Positions 12,036 to 24,000 of a DNA stretch of 64,000 nucleotides are shown piece by piece; position 1 is the stretch's first letter; the number at the start of each line of letters is the position of its first letter. The notes beneath the pieces are model-generated. The model had not been told where the DNA came from, ran no database searches, and worked only from the letters and a program-made list of their open reading frames with translations. Made by a program: the position numbers and the translations under genes. Origin of the DNA: Opisthorchis felineus (taxonomy: Eukaryota > Platyhelminthes > Trematoda > Opisthorchiida > Opisthorchiidae); assembly GCA_004794785.1 (NCBI GenBank), contig SJOL01005921.1, positions 386,558 to 450,557 on the forward strand. Direction: 5' to 3'.

Positions 12036-12055
12036 GAGGCAATGTGCATTGCCTC
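12036..12055. repeat. Short perfect hairpin
   Basis: An 8-bp stem (GAGGCAAT with ATTGCCTC) closes on the loop GTGC. Another smaller palindrome, GGTAGC with GCTACC, lies about 20 bases upstream. I see no thymine tract or gene end that would give it a role. Confidence 0.6.
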
Positions 12056-13871
12056 TCATGCAATGCTATGCACATTAAAATAGGTTGAAGTTTTTTGCCC
12101 CACTTGGCCACCATAATGTGGGCCTTCCGTGATGCTATCGCACCCAACAACCTCTGCTTTTAACTCATTTGCAAATCCATCAAACCACCCCAACTTCCAG
12201 GACGGTGAGCTGGAAGACTGGACACTTTTTACTAAGAACAACCGCCCGCTCCCCCAGACATGCAAGCATGCAGTCTGGTTATTTTAGGTGAAATGTGAGT
12301 ATGCTATTATCTGACAGCTTGATGACCGACCGCGAATCTAGAAGAGATGTGTTCAAAACTGTACCATTGTAGATTCTCAGGCAGTCAGCTCCTAATACAC
12401 TATAAAATTCCTCGAGTAAGGACTTCTCAACAAGGAAATCCCATATTTTTTTTGGGTATTTTTGAAGTCCTCATGAACTTATTGTTGAAATTCCTATCGA
12501 ACTGGCCAAATGCTTTTAGGGGAAAACGAAAGTCAAATGGGTTTCTTATCCAACATATTCCATAATTCGTTCTGGCTCGTGAACTTATATGCAAGAGACT
12601 AGGATGTTAACCAACAAGTAGAATGTTATATTTTTGCAACAGTTTGTGACAACCGGACTTAGAATGTTCAGCAGCTGCTTTTCGAACCGGTGTTTCCTTT
12701 TTATCACACCAGGGCTTGTGTTCGTTACCGATTAGCAAATAAATCTAGTGTGATATCCGCTACTCTGTGTAAGTGTGCGTGCCTCTGGGAGTTGGTCTCT
12801 AAAGCTTGCCACAACATGATCCGCAGGATGGGTAATGCACCTGGTTGACGCTTGAGGCATAAAATATCGGTTGCCCTCATGAGTTTTTAAGACTTACTTA
12901 CTAGTTTATCAGCAACATCATAGTGCCAGTCGATATGCATTCACCCCTTGAAGTGTGGAACAGCGAGTGCATTGACAGGAGGAATCGTTTTAAGTTGCCC
13001 CGCTACCACGTGCGCGGAAGATTGCGACAAACGAAACCCGGAAAGCTAGTGGTTCACCATTTTATGACCATTTGTATGACGAATGAAAACAAGTGGAATA
13101 TTCCAAAACATAAAAACAATGATGCGCTGGCTGAAGATTAAAATAATGAACCATCGGACTGCTCGAGCTCTACAGAATAGTTAAACCGGGCAGGAGAAAA
13201 TACGGAAGCCAAGGTGATATTACAGCTTGTTCCTCTTCACCCACTAGTCTTAACAGACTACTGCACAAGAAAGCTGCAGAGGTGTGACATGAGGTGCGCT
13301 ACATGATTTTCACAGCAGACGGTGAAAGACCTGTTGCAAACAAATTCGTTTCTATTATCTGTAAGCACAGACCAACCTTTATGCCATTATGCCAATGACA
13401 CATTCTTCAGCTTACTGAGAAACTAAAACGAAAAACACAGTACGGAAGAAACCAAAGTACACTTTGATGACAACAGACACAAGTTTTGTGTTCAAGGGCT
13501 AAGAAGTTCTCGAAAGGGTGCCCGAAGCTTATTTATTTACCCATCTTTCAGAAGGGCTGTTTCTATATGACGCGCACTCCTCATGGAAATATACTACATC
13601 TTAAATATCAACTATCCAAATATCTTTGACCGATTACTTGAGGTCTAAATTGCTTCTCTTCTTATTACCACACAAAGAGGATTGGGATAAATGTATTTGC
13701 CTCAAATTTTGTACACAGAAACCATAGGATTGGAAGATTTCGCAGTTCTAGACAATTTGGCTTTCCTGAGAGGTGGGGCGTTTTGTTGTAGACGGACTAA
13801 TTCATGCATCATCCACGAACTTTGAATATTTCAACGTGACTCCTGGAGATTTGATCAGATAGAAAAGCTTC

Positions 13872-13948
13872 GTATATACATTATGTATGTATTATATGTA
13901 TCATTATGTATGTTTGTATGTATTATTATGTATTATACATTATATATC
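13872..13948. repeat. Degenerate GTAT/ATTA low-complexity tract
   Basis: An AT-rich stretch built of imperfect TATGTAT and TATTATG units, typical of an eroded microsatellite. Confidence 0.7.
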
Positions 13949-14945
13949 TGTTCGAAGTGGACGCCAATAGATGGTAACGTTGTATTAAACTGATCGGAAA
14001 ACTTCACTACCAGATATGTGTCCCAACCCGCGATGCGTATTCATGCACATTCCAAGGGTAACAGAGCTGTGCGGATTTCTCTCTTGAATAGTATAAACAA
14101 CTGGATGCGTTGTCACAAAGTTCAACATCATATGTGTTCATTTACTTGAAGAAATAGACTTGCAACTCAACACAGCTTGCGATATTTATCAGAAAAGCAA
14201 ATAAGTAAAATGACGTAGACAAAAAATTAGCTAGATTTTTTGTCATGTGCGAATGCCGACGGGCACCCTAGATGATCTGAAGGCTGACATTCAGATTTTG
14301 CACACCCCAGCAATATAAAAAATAAAGGGCTTTTTCAAACTTTTCGCGACTTGCTTCTCTAACTGCGCTGGACCCAGCAGATGGCAAACTTACTCTATAT
14401 CCATTAAATTTGTATCTGACTGATGCATGACAAGATGCATTTTTTCACATGACCGCACAAGTCAAATAGGATTCCGAGCTCAAATCCCCAATCACACTTA
14501 TCACCACCCTTAAATTATTTCTAAGCTGAGACTATCTGAGTTTGATGGTTTCACTGGCGCTTTTCGGGGTGCCACATCGGTATCAGACCAGGAAGAATAA
14601 ATTCTGTGTTTTAATCAATTGTGAAACGCTTGGATGCCATTAAGGAGTCGTCATTTCTGAAACGTTTGGCTGAAAGATCCCTTTTTGACTTAAAGGCATG
14701 TGCTACGATAAACGCTCACATGCAGAGTAAACTGGTGCTAACAGGCGATTCAGCTGAAACTTATCCGAAACTTTGGTTCATAACATTCTTTAGCTGCACT
14801 TCAGCTGAATTCCCGGTTACTAATCACTTGATGTGCAAATTAATGTTCACGTTAACTACTACCTTTTGCTTCAGTCATTAATGTATATCATTGCAATCTA
14901 GATAGGACTGTAAAACTAAATTTGTGTTCGAATGATTGTACTTTT

Positions 14946-15000
14946 CTAATTTCGTGCAATTTGGGTTCAATTAGAAAATAAGGTTGACAGAAACTAGAGG
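14946..15000 (+). repeat. Hammerhead-family repeat, upstream-arm fragment only
   Basis: The fragment shows the arm order of the ribozyme repeat: TAATTTCGTGCAATTTGGG, then TTCAATTAGAAAATAAGG, then TTGACAGAAACT. It stops before the ribozyme core. Unrelated sequence follows, so this copy is truncated. Confidence 0.6.
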
Positions 15001-16134
15001 CCTATGCCTAACTTAGATTCAGCAGGATAGTACCCAATAGGAGGAAATGTTTTTGTCTTAAGTCTAATAGCCAACAGTTAGCCGCAGCGACTTAGCAGGA
15101 TCCAACGTACAACACACTTTATATTTGCCAAGAAATAGAGTGGTGTTTCAGGAAATTGCATTCAAAAGAAATCATCTTTTCGGGTGTACACCAAAAGCTT
15201 ACGTCAAAAGTGCAAAACCAATATCCAGCGGTCCAATTGCAAATCCTTTTTCGACTCGAAATACATGGTTCACAGAACCAAAATTGGCCTGACGAACCAC
15301 CCTGTCTCACATGATCCATGTGAGTTCACGTACAGTTGTGATGGATTATACACAGACAGAAGCAAACGTTATATACGCCAACTAAAACATGAGACAGCCT
15401 GTGTGCAGCACATTCAATCAGAAAATATCATACACGGAGAATGCATTCGAGTCGCTCATAAAAGTAATTGTAATTTACACAAGAGCTTATTGTATCAGGA
15501 TTTGAGTGTGTTTGATGTCAAAAAAACAGTCCATATTAGGAAGTTAACACTCCCTAGTGTACATTTTTTTCCTCGTTGGAAGACTTTGATTGATCATCGT
15601 CATCATCTAGAGTTTTCAAAATGCAACTGCGCCTTTCGTGACCCTAGCATGCGAACCCTGCAAGGCATGAGGTCACCGACGCAGCACAAAGCTTTTCATG
15701 GACTATTCAAGCTCAAGCATTATCTAACTTTTTTGTTTCACTTCATTCTTAATCCTGTCTGAGGTGACAGACTTCGAGGCCCGTTTGACCACTCGAAAAA
15801 CTGACCACTGGAAGGGTAGAACGTCCTTTAGTGCCACATCCGTGTAAGTGTGCCTACACAACTATAATATATATTAACACAGTCTAATATACAATACAAT
15901 GGTATATGACGTAGTATATAATATGTAATATTTATAATTACATAATTTTTTATAATATCACAATATGCGATATACCGATGGTAACGGTGCTGCATAGATG
16001 CTTTATCCATCAAACTGCTTAGGAGACGAATTTCCTTCCAAAAGTAGCCTTCTGGATGAAAGTCCAAAGGAAATAACTCGTGAAATGCAAGTTAGCAAGA
16101 TAGTCGAGATATCGCAGTAGATTTTCTTGTTTAT

Positions 16135-16212
16135 TGTGCATTTCGGGAATTGCGTCCACCCGATGAGCCCTAGGAACAGCGAAAACGGCTGACTGTTGTC
16201 TTCGATAAATAA
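16135..16212 (+). ncRNA. Hammerhead ribozyme, degraded copy D
   Basis: CCGAUGAG occupies 16160-16167, GCGAAAAC about 16180-16187, and GUUGUC ends at 16200, where cleavage would be expected. The spacing fits the family. The second core base is C instead of U, stem II pairing is weak, and the upstream arm is barely recognisable (TTGCGTCCAC). It is probably an old inactive copy. Confidence 0.45.
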
Positions 16213-18637
16213 CTAGTTTTTCGGACTTAGTTTCTTTTACAGTATTTCATCTGATCTTTCGCAGTATTTGATCTGAGATAACAACAGGTGCCAAGGAACT
16301 AACAAAAAGTGAATTACGTAAGTGTCATATTTTGTGGGTTTGCTTTAATCACTATATTTTCCGACCATATTCGACTAACTGGTCTATGATGAACTAGGCA
16401 TTCAAACAAGCTGGTAGATATGAAGACACTGCTAGGACCTGCAGTGGGTTCAGTCAAAAGCAAACACTAGAAATAAGTGATCATCGTTTTTGATCAAGTT
16501 TAATGAAATTAAGCTAGCTACTTAACAATCGACTGTCTATCTCACCGAGAAAATTGTCCCCTTCTTAAGGAAGTCGAGTGGAATCATGAATTTCCATATT
16601 ATACCTTTGAGTTGCCTGTATTGATGAACAACTGCATCCCCAAACTGTTCTTTTGGATCTGATCACTTATACAAGCCGCCTTATTCCTTCAGATGATACT
16701 GATCAGGCACCCACGTTTTTAGAGCAAAGTGGCAGTTTTCAGGGGATCAGAACTGACGGAGAAAATCGTGAAAAGTGAACCGTTTCTGATTTTAAGTTTT
16801 CCAGAGAAACGTGCATGCATTTAATTTCGCAGTCATTATTCTCTCTACCCCGCATTCTGTAAACCAAATCAGGCAAATGGAAAAGAATTCCAATTTGCTT
16901 GAGTGAAAGAATGCCTGCTTTATCGCTTCTTAATCGTCATCAACGCACACAGAAGATATGCCACCACGATCTGTATTGCTTTGTCCATCTTACAATCCCT
17001 TGATTTGTGAGTTATGAGTGTACGCGGTACCAATATGCGTCGCGTCGTTCACAAAACGCAGGTCAAATTGCCACCAAGATTGTTCATTATTTTCCGGCAT
17101 ACAGGCTCATGGCCTACTGGGCATCGCATCACGAACTGTATCTGTGTGCTTGGCTGGGTGGCTAACATGCCGGTACCTACTCTGGACTCTATCTGGAGGA
17201 TCATAGCATTGAGTAATTTTGCTGGTTGAATACAACTCTTTTAGGCTGCGTTTGCATCGCTAGCATTTAATAAAACTATGTTCATCATTAGTGGTGATTC
17301 GCTGTTTAACCTAAAGCAGATGCTATATTTCTCTACTCAGCTCCACACGAAAATGACCATCGTGATGCCATACGTGGGAATAATGACGTCAGTTTACGCC
17401 AGTGTAAGATAACATATAAATGAAGAGGTTTGGAGGTTGTCCCATTCACCATGGTTCAGTGCAAGCTTCTCGTTCCAAAGCTGCCCCGCCGTGTGCAATC
17501 TACGGCCCAGAGACTGCACAAGATGCAGCCATCAAATGAGCTAACTGAATCTGATTGACCACCCTAATTTGTCACTTGAAGGTCCGGGTAAAATAAACTT
17601 TCATGACTGCGCTCTGCTCTTACAAGGCTGTGAGGAACGGGAGATACAACCCCGTGAGGTTTTACCTGTTCGGTCATAGCGGTTGTTTTTAGGTTCACTT
17701 TAGCGGTTAACTTTGGTTCAACGCCCCCCCCCTTCACAGCTTTCCATCGTCCATCTGAGAAGCGCTGACTCATACAGAAACAGTCTTCTGGTCCTTCAGA
17801 GTTGAAATGTAGGACGAATTTTCCTGTGCTTTTTCTGTACGCCAGCAGCCTTACGGTGATTAGTGTTGTCATGTGATCGTGCAGTCCAACAAGAAAATGG
17901 CTGTGTACGGCCTTCCTATTCAAGCCTAGGCATCTAAAAAGTATCCCTAACATGAAGAAAACCATACTTATACTGCTAAGTTTAACCTGATCAAATATCA
18001 GTCGTGGCATGATAGCATTGGCCTGAGTGTCTTATCCTCTGTAGACAACAGGTCGGCTTAAGAAAACCGGACAAATAATGATGCCCCCATTTGCCTTCGT
18101 TTTCTACGCCACATCCACTCTACTAGAAGATCCTTCTCCCATGTAGCAGTTATGCCGTCGCAGGAATATTGCTGTACATAATGGCGATGAAAAAGAGACT
18201 GATGTCGTGATGCGCTTCATACTTCTGTTAGATAAAAAGTGTAACACTTACGTTCCTCTCCGAAAACTTGATAACTTTTTGCCTTTCTTACGAGTGTTGT
18301 ACCCCCACACACTACCTGCAACGTACGAATGATTTAGCGCAAAATTCCCTAACAAGTGTCCCCATTTCAAGTGGAGCCAAATGAACGAAAGATTTATCCA
18401 ATAACTTTCACTTTCAACCCCTAAATTCAACTTTACTCTATCCATTAAGTGGGCAGCTCTTTTCTTTCTTACGTCACTTTTAAAGATTCTCTGTTAACCC
18501 TATGTTTACCACTTCAGCATTATAGATGTCATATTCTAATAATAACTGAAAGGCAACCTCTGAATCTTGTAGGTATCACAACCATAGAGATAAACCAGTT
18601 CATCTGATGTGTGACGAGTACAGGTCTGAAAAATTAC
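16213..18637. other. Gene-free stretch
   Basis: No supported gene. An ATG-initiated open frame of 148 codons at 17564-18010 on the minus strand shows no domain that I recognise, and its length is within chance expectation for 64 kb. A C run lies near 17,724-17,732. Confidence 0.4.
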
Positions 18638-18790
18638 TCAGTAATGAAATTTACCTCTGCTTCCGGACCTTTACTGTCGCAGCAGAAATAACTGTTTTCC
18701 AGGGCGCGCGAAACTTCGCATCAACCGAATTGGGTCTCTGTGATGCTGTGTAATTATAACTGCAAATGATTTCGTGTTATGCCGGGGCAC
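18638..18790 (+). repeat. Dispersed repeat R3, copy 1
   Basis: About 150 bases align with 40153-40310 in the same orientation. Shared landmarks in order are CTGCTTCCGG, TCGYAGCAGAAAT, GCGCGAAAC/GTGCGAAAT, GGGTCTCTGTGA and TGCAAAYGATTTC. The copies differ by substitutions and small indels. I see no tRNA boxes. The minus-strand translations of the two copies share short peptide runs, so it may be a fragment of a transposon coding region, but neither frame is open. Confidence 0.6.
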
Positions 18791-20474
18791 CAAGAATAGA
18801 CTTCCTATCTCCCTCGAGTTACGTGAGATGCATATGAAACACACGCACAAATAAGGATGAAACAGATATACAGTGTCCCTTTTATTTCAGCATCGATTGA
18901 GACGTCACGTGTGGTATAAAATCTTTAGTGGAACTTCAAGATTTCCACGTTACCTACGAAGTATGATGTATGATTGACCGGACCCCGGCCCACGGGTAAA
19001 TATCGCGGACTTCAGTTTCGACGCCCTGGGTTAGAATCCCTGCCTTAGCGCCTTCAAATTGGCTACCAGCTTCTTTCTTGAGACTGTGCATACATGTTAT
19101 CTCATCAAAATACACCTTACGCTTGAAGGAGATAGCCGAATTTTGCAAAGAACAACTCTGGGTATGTTGGAAAGTATCTCGCACCTATTGATCGTCAAAA
19201 GGAGTAAATCTCCTTAAAAAAGAGAAGTCTCGCATTAGAGGACAATTATACTAGGCCTTGCCATAGTAACTCGCATTTGGCGCATGCTATTGCCGAATTC
19301 GGTCATCCAAGTCCATTTGAGTGATGCTAGTAAACATTTTATCCAGCAGCTTGGGAGTCAGTCCATGGCAGCGCCCAGCGTAAAAGTGACGAAACTGGAA
19401 GGGGGAAACTGGAATGTGGGGAGCAGGAGAACTGTCGAGCAAATATTCCGTATAGTTGAATTCGTTAATATGAACAATGAGTCAGCGATAACCCAGATTT
19501 CGTCAAACGAATAATCATGAAGGCTGACATCTAAGGCAAAGAACTTCAGTGTATCGTCTCAGAAAACTAATATGTGATTAAACCACTCAATGCCCGTTGG
19601 CTCTGTACAACAGTGGAGCTCTATATAACTAAGTACATTTGGTATCTTCGACAGGAAGAGCCATGGCTACAGTTTTGTTTGGGGTCTACACTGTGCTTAA
19701 CACAGCATGGTATGTTCTCTTGATAAAGTCAGGTCTTAACCAAAAGAGCAGGCACGCGGCTCGAGGATAATGTACGAACTAGCTTAGGTTTGAACGGTTC
19801 ATCAGAGAGACTGCGTAAGGTCTCCAGAAAAGAGGTCTTCAAAAAGAGCAGAAAGCAATCCGACTCGAAAAAGATGAAGTGCCTCTCAGAAAACAGATGA
19901 TTTCTAGATGAGGAGAAATTAGTCATACAGACTGAGAATAGTGTTCGCATAAACACAGTGACAAGCACGGCGTAGCACTTGTACTCACGGGAAGACTGAG
20001 ATATACGAGTCAGTCTCCTAACTAACCATGGGTCCTATCAAAAATGTTCAAAAAGACAAAAGCCATTGCCCAAGGCGCGAATATTATGCCTGGAATTGTT
20101 TTCATGCAGAAAAGAACACGATACGCAATTTCAGGCATTCACGCATCTTTCGCCGAGTATGACGCAGTTATACAAACTATCTGTTTAACAGATAGCCAAA
20201 AATAGCACACACGGTATATTAAGGATCGAAAAAAACGCATACCCAAAACAGCCCAGAAAAACTGAACGAAGCCAACGCAGCTGCCACAGGTCAAAGAGTA
20301 GACACCTAACAAAATGAAAATAAGCTCGCGGAAAATTGTTGAAGAGTGCACGACCGGCTTTGCCCTTGTTCGGTTTCACCAGGTGCTCCCACTCACTGAC
20401 AATTCGGCAAACTTCTTTTCCACTTGAAATCAGATTGCATGAAATTGGACAAACACAGGTCAAGTTTTTTTTTC
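18791..20474. other. Gene-free stretch
   Basis: No supported gene, RNA or recognised element. Confidence 0.45.
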
Positions 20475-20511
20475 AAAGGAGACCCACCTGAATCCCAGCT
20501 GAATTTCTCGC
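20475..20511 (+). repeat. Foldback-module fragment
   Basis: The inner end of an inverted-repeat arm and the adjoining spacer are recognisable: GGAGACCCACCTGAATCCC, then AGCTGAATTTCTCG. They correspond to the CACCTGGAACCCAGGTGAATCTCTCG part of the 7.87 kb module. Confidence 0.5.
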
Positions 20512-20884
20512 CTATTATCTCTTATTGTTCGACTGAATTTGGGCACTTGATGGCTTTTTATGTCAATATTCCCACAGCAAGACAGTATCCGGTTTGCTTT
20601 CCGCTATATTTCGGTCTTACCGAACAATGGACACCTATGACTTGAGCCATTAACTCCTTCCAGGCGACGGCAACTCCAAGAACGGGATGCTTCTGTCCAC
20701 TTTCGAGGATGCGCGCACCCCCCCTCCCCTTAAATTCCACGAGTGACTTCCACTCACCAATAAAATAATGTTATCTATGGGATTCACAAAGTTGAATAGG
20801 ACTTGGAGTCTCCTATTCACTTTGCATATAAGCGGGTGTGAAAAAAGGTGTCTGTCGTGACTCTTAGTTGATTCGGCTTCCATC

Positions 20885-20990
20885 CGACCGGCTCAGGTAG
20901 AACCCAAAAGTCGACGGAAACTCGCTGAGTGCGCCTACCTGATGAGTACGAATAAAAGTGAAACCGGCAGTCTTTTGCAGCTTCAAGTGT
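20885..20990 (+). ncRNA. Hammerhead ribozyme, degraded copy E
   Basis: The upstream arm (GTCGACGGAAACTCG, then GTGCGCCTAC) is well kept and leads into an intact CUGAUGAG (20939-20946). GUGAAAC follows (to 20964). Between them the bases that formed stem II no longer pair, and the stem III and UH cleavage end (about GCAGCUUC) is eroded. The copy is catalytically doubtful. A foldback arm begins immediately downstream, repeating the ribozyme and foldback association at 7.8 kb. Confidence 0.55.
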
Positions 20991-21085
20991 AGTGTATTTG
21001 AGAAATACACTCATTTGCAAATCACTTTGGTTTTGCGAGAGACTCACCTGGAACCCAGCTGATTCTCTCGTTTGTGTAGTGTATT
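20990..21085 (+). repeat. Foldback-module arm downstream of ribozyme copy E
   Basis: The small palindrome GTGTATTTGAGAAATACAC leads into ACTCATTTGCAAATCAC, GGTTTTGCGAGAGACTCACC and CCCAGCTGATTCTCTCG. This matches one arm and spacer of the 7865-8020 foldback. A weak remnant of the opposite arm (CAGGTGAGTCTCC) follows near 21206. Confidence 0.6.
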
Positions 21086-24000
21086 TGGTCCATACAATGT
21101 ATTGTGAGATCTGGAATATCTGAGGAGCTGAAAGAAGAAGAAGGCCTGGTACCCAAATTCGGTTGAACGAGAGCAGATCATAAACGACAAATTCAGTTAG
21201 TTTTCAGGTGAGTCTCCAATGAAAACCAAAACTTATCTATTTGTCGAAGATTGACTTGTCTTAGCATGCATTAAAACACCACCTGGTCTTTCGACCAGTT
21301 TCTTTGGTCAAAATATGATCTATGTATTATGATGAAATGGCGCCGGTAATACAGAGTCACACCACCGGTTTCGGAGTTCCGGCTATGGTTTTGAATTTGG
21401 TGATGCCTTCCTAATTCACTGTGTCCCATTAACATATTTCTCAAAACTCATAGACCTCATTAACACTAGTTATTTTGCCCAATATATTTTGCATATGCTT
21501 GGGTTAAAAATTCCTCTGACCCTTTGACTACTCACCTCAACTTAACGCCCATCTCTAGCCTATAATCACCATTTGTGTCTACATACCATAGCAGCTACTC
21601 GACCCGACAGCAATGCAAACTTAGCATCCGTCCTTTCTCTCTAACCCCACCTACAGCGAAGATATTGCTTATGCAAATATGGTGACGAAACTCAAACGAA
21701 TTACATGCTGTCCTCTATCATCCGAATACTGAATAATGGATACTGAGTACTGCCAAACGCGTCTAAGTCAGCTGGACTTGTGCTGGCTTTTCCTTATTCC
21801 GGCCTGTGAGTGGTTTGTTGCCCCGGGTTGGTTGCCCCGGGTTCCCCACAAATCCGAAATGTTGGCGTTAATTGTCTGATTGTATGACACCCCACTTACA
21901 AGCACCGCATTGAACTGATTACCCATAGTGTTTTGTTGAGATCTTCAGGAATTCGTATCACTCAACAGCATGATCGGACACGACATACTACCCATTACAC
22001 CCTATCTCCGTTTTTGCTGTCCTTCGGGCCTGGCCCCGGAGTTACCATCAGCCTTACTTCCATTTTGACCACCAAATTTAACTTGGGTGGAGTAATCCAT
22101 TCATTTGCAGATTAACCTGTTGTCAACTTTATTGTCTTCATTGGAGTACCAATGAGATTGATGAGAAACTGTCAACATTTAATTTGCTGTGAAGATTCGA
22201 ATGATAGCTATTTTACTCTCGAATTTTAAACAACCTGGGAGGCTTTGGCTGCATTCCATATGTATGCGAATACACTGTGGCAAAGTTGCGTAAGTCGCAG
22301 CTAAGTGTGATGGGAATTATATAACTTCTCTTTGCTACGTATGTGTACCAATGCAGAACAGGACATGAAATAATACAGCTCGACTAACAGTGTGGGTGAA
22401 TGGTGTCCGTGCATTTTTGTGCGGATATCTTACACGGCGCTCATTCGGTGAGTATCTAAACTGAAAAGTCTACAACAAAAGCCTGGATTTCGTCCACAGC
22501 CATCCATTAGACGTTCATCAGCACTGACTCTTTACTCGAGCGAAATTCGCACCTCAGCTTGCAAAAGATGACAAAAAAACATAAGTCGGTGTGTTGGGTC
22601 AAATACCGACAAAACTTTGGTTGTTTCAATAGACCATAGGGTAGGTATCTGTAGCTCGTATTAGGAAAATGGCAGAGAACAGAATGATACAGTGCTTTCT
22701 GTTTGGTAACTACCACTTGAGGGAGGAGTGTCTGCAGAGAATAACGCTCAGTGTGTACAAAGATTTTACTAGGGGTGGTTTTGGTATAAATGTCGACAAT
22801 ACCGTCCGGAATAATACAACAAACTTATTATTCAGATGGTCGTCTAGATAGGAAAACAGACCCACTTCCTGCTTTGGAGTACTGTAAGCACCGAACAACT
22901 AATGAATAATACTTCGGTACATGACATAGTTGCACAAGATTGCGCAAGCTAAGCTCCGATGGACAGCGGGTTCTTACTGGGACAGGATTGTGCCGTTAAC
23001 CAACAGGGAGCTCTGTTTTCCAGACACCTTCTAACGTCTGGCTATTGTGCTTCAGATAAGTCGGCATAAGCTGTCTTCCAGTAATGATGCACTTCATAAA
23101 CGGAAGAAACGGAACTCTCAACCACTATTCCATTCAGCCATATAAATATGTAGGTGATGAATACTGGCAGGCCAATCGGATCACCCAAAATGCACGGCCC
23201 TACAGAATATGCACATAAAGCCTGCTCTTAAGTTACGGAAACGCTTGGAAAATGGTTGCTGGGTTTACAGCAAACATCACAAGAGCTAGATGGGTTTAGC
23301 AAAAAGTTACCAATAGTTTGCTTGCTGTATGTGGCTAAACGAATGGCTTCAACCGCAACATCTGGCTGTCTTTTCGTGAAGGTTATCTTAGCAGGCAGAA
23401 ACCAAAAATGCTTTCATATCAGAGAATGGTCTCTTTGCCCAGGGAGTGAATCTATCATCGAAATGTAGAACAGTAAGCTTCAGAATCTTGGAAGATAGGG
23501 CGAAAAATACTGGGAATACCTGTGACAGAGTTTTGTGGCAGGAAGTGCGCCAAAAATCTTCACGATAGAAATAACCGAGTAAGCTGGAAAGGAACCACCG
23601 CACAAGAGAGGGGGTTTTGTCAGTCAAATAGGTGTCTCCTCTAAAGAGAGATGTGTTCCTTACTTGTAACTTTTCGCTTCTCTGTACATACGAGACGAAA
23701 ACTTTCTCGAAGACGTAGCAACCAATCGGTCGGAGAACCTCCTGTTAAGTGATTCCCTGTTATGGTCGTGCGCGCTATGGGTAGTTTTACTCCCTGAGCA
23801 CGACCAACTCTCCAATACAAACGAAATTTTCCGTTTTCTAGGTTGTTTTCAACACTACTAAGTACTAAGGTTTGTAAAAAAAACAATTTCTCCATTGACT
23901 GTTTGAAAATTCACAATTTTGCTAGATAACCCAAATCATCCGCAACCAATAAAAAATACCTTTTGACCAAAAATACAGGGCCCAAAATGGCGCGGAAACT

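Larger units (their letters stand above)
8021..14945. other. Long gene-free stretch
   Basis: I see no supported coding region, tRNA or recognisable transposon protein across almost 7 kb. It holds a G run near 11,019-11,028, a perfect hairpin at 12,036 and an AT-rich GTAT-type tract near 13,872. Sequence near 8,100 carries a CTGATGAG on the minus strand without a convincing GAAA partner. Confidence 0.45.

Noticed and set aside
17564..18010. Minus-strand ATG open frame of 148 codons
   Set aside because: No domain, signal peptide or splice context that I recognise, and several frames of this length are expected by chance in 64 kb. It could be a fragment of an unknown repeat.
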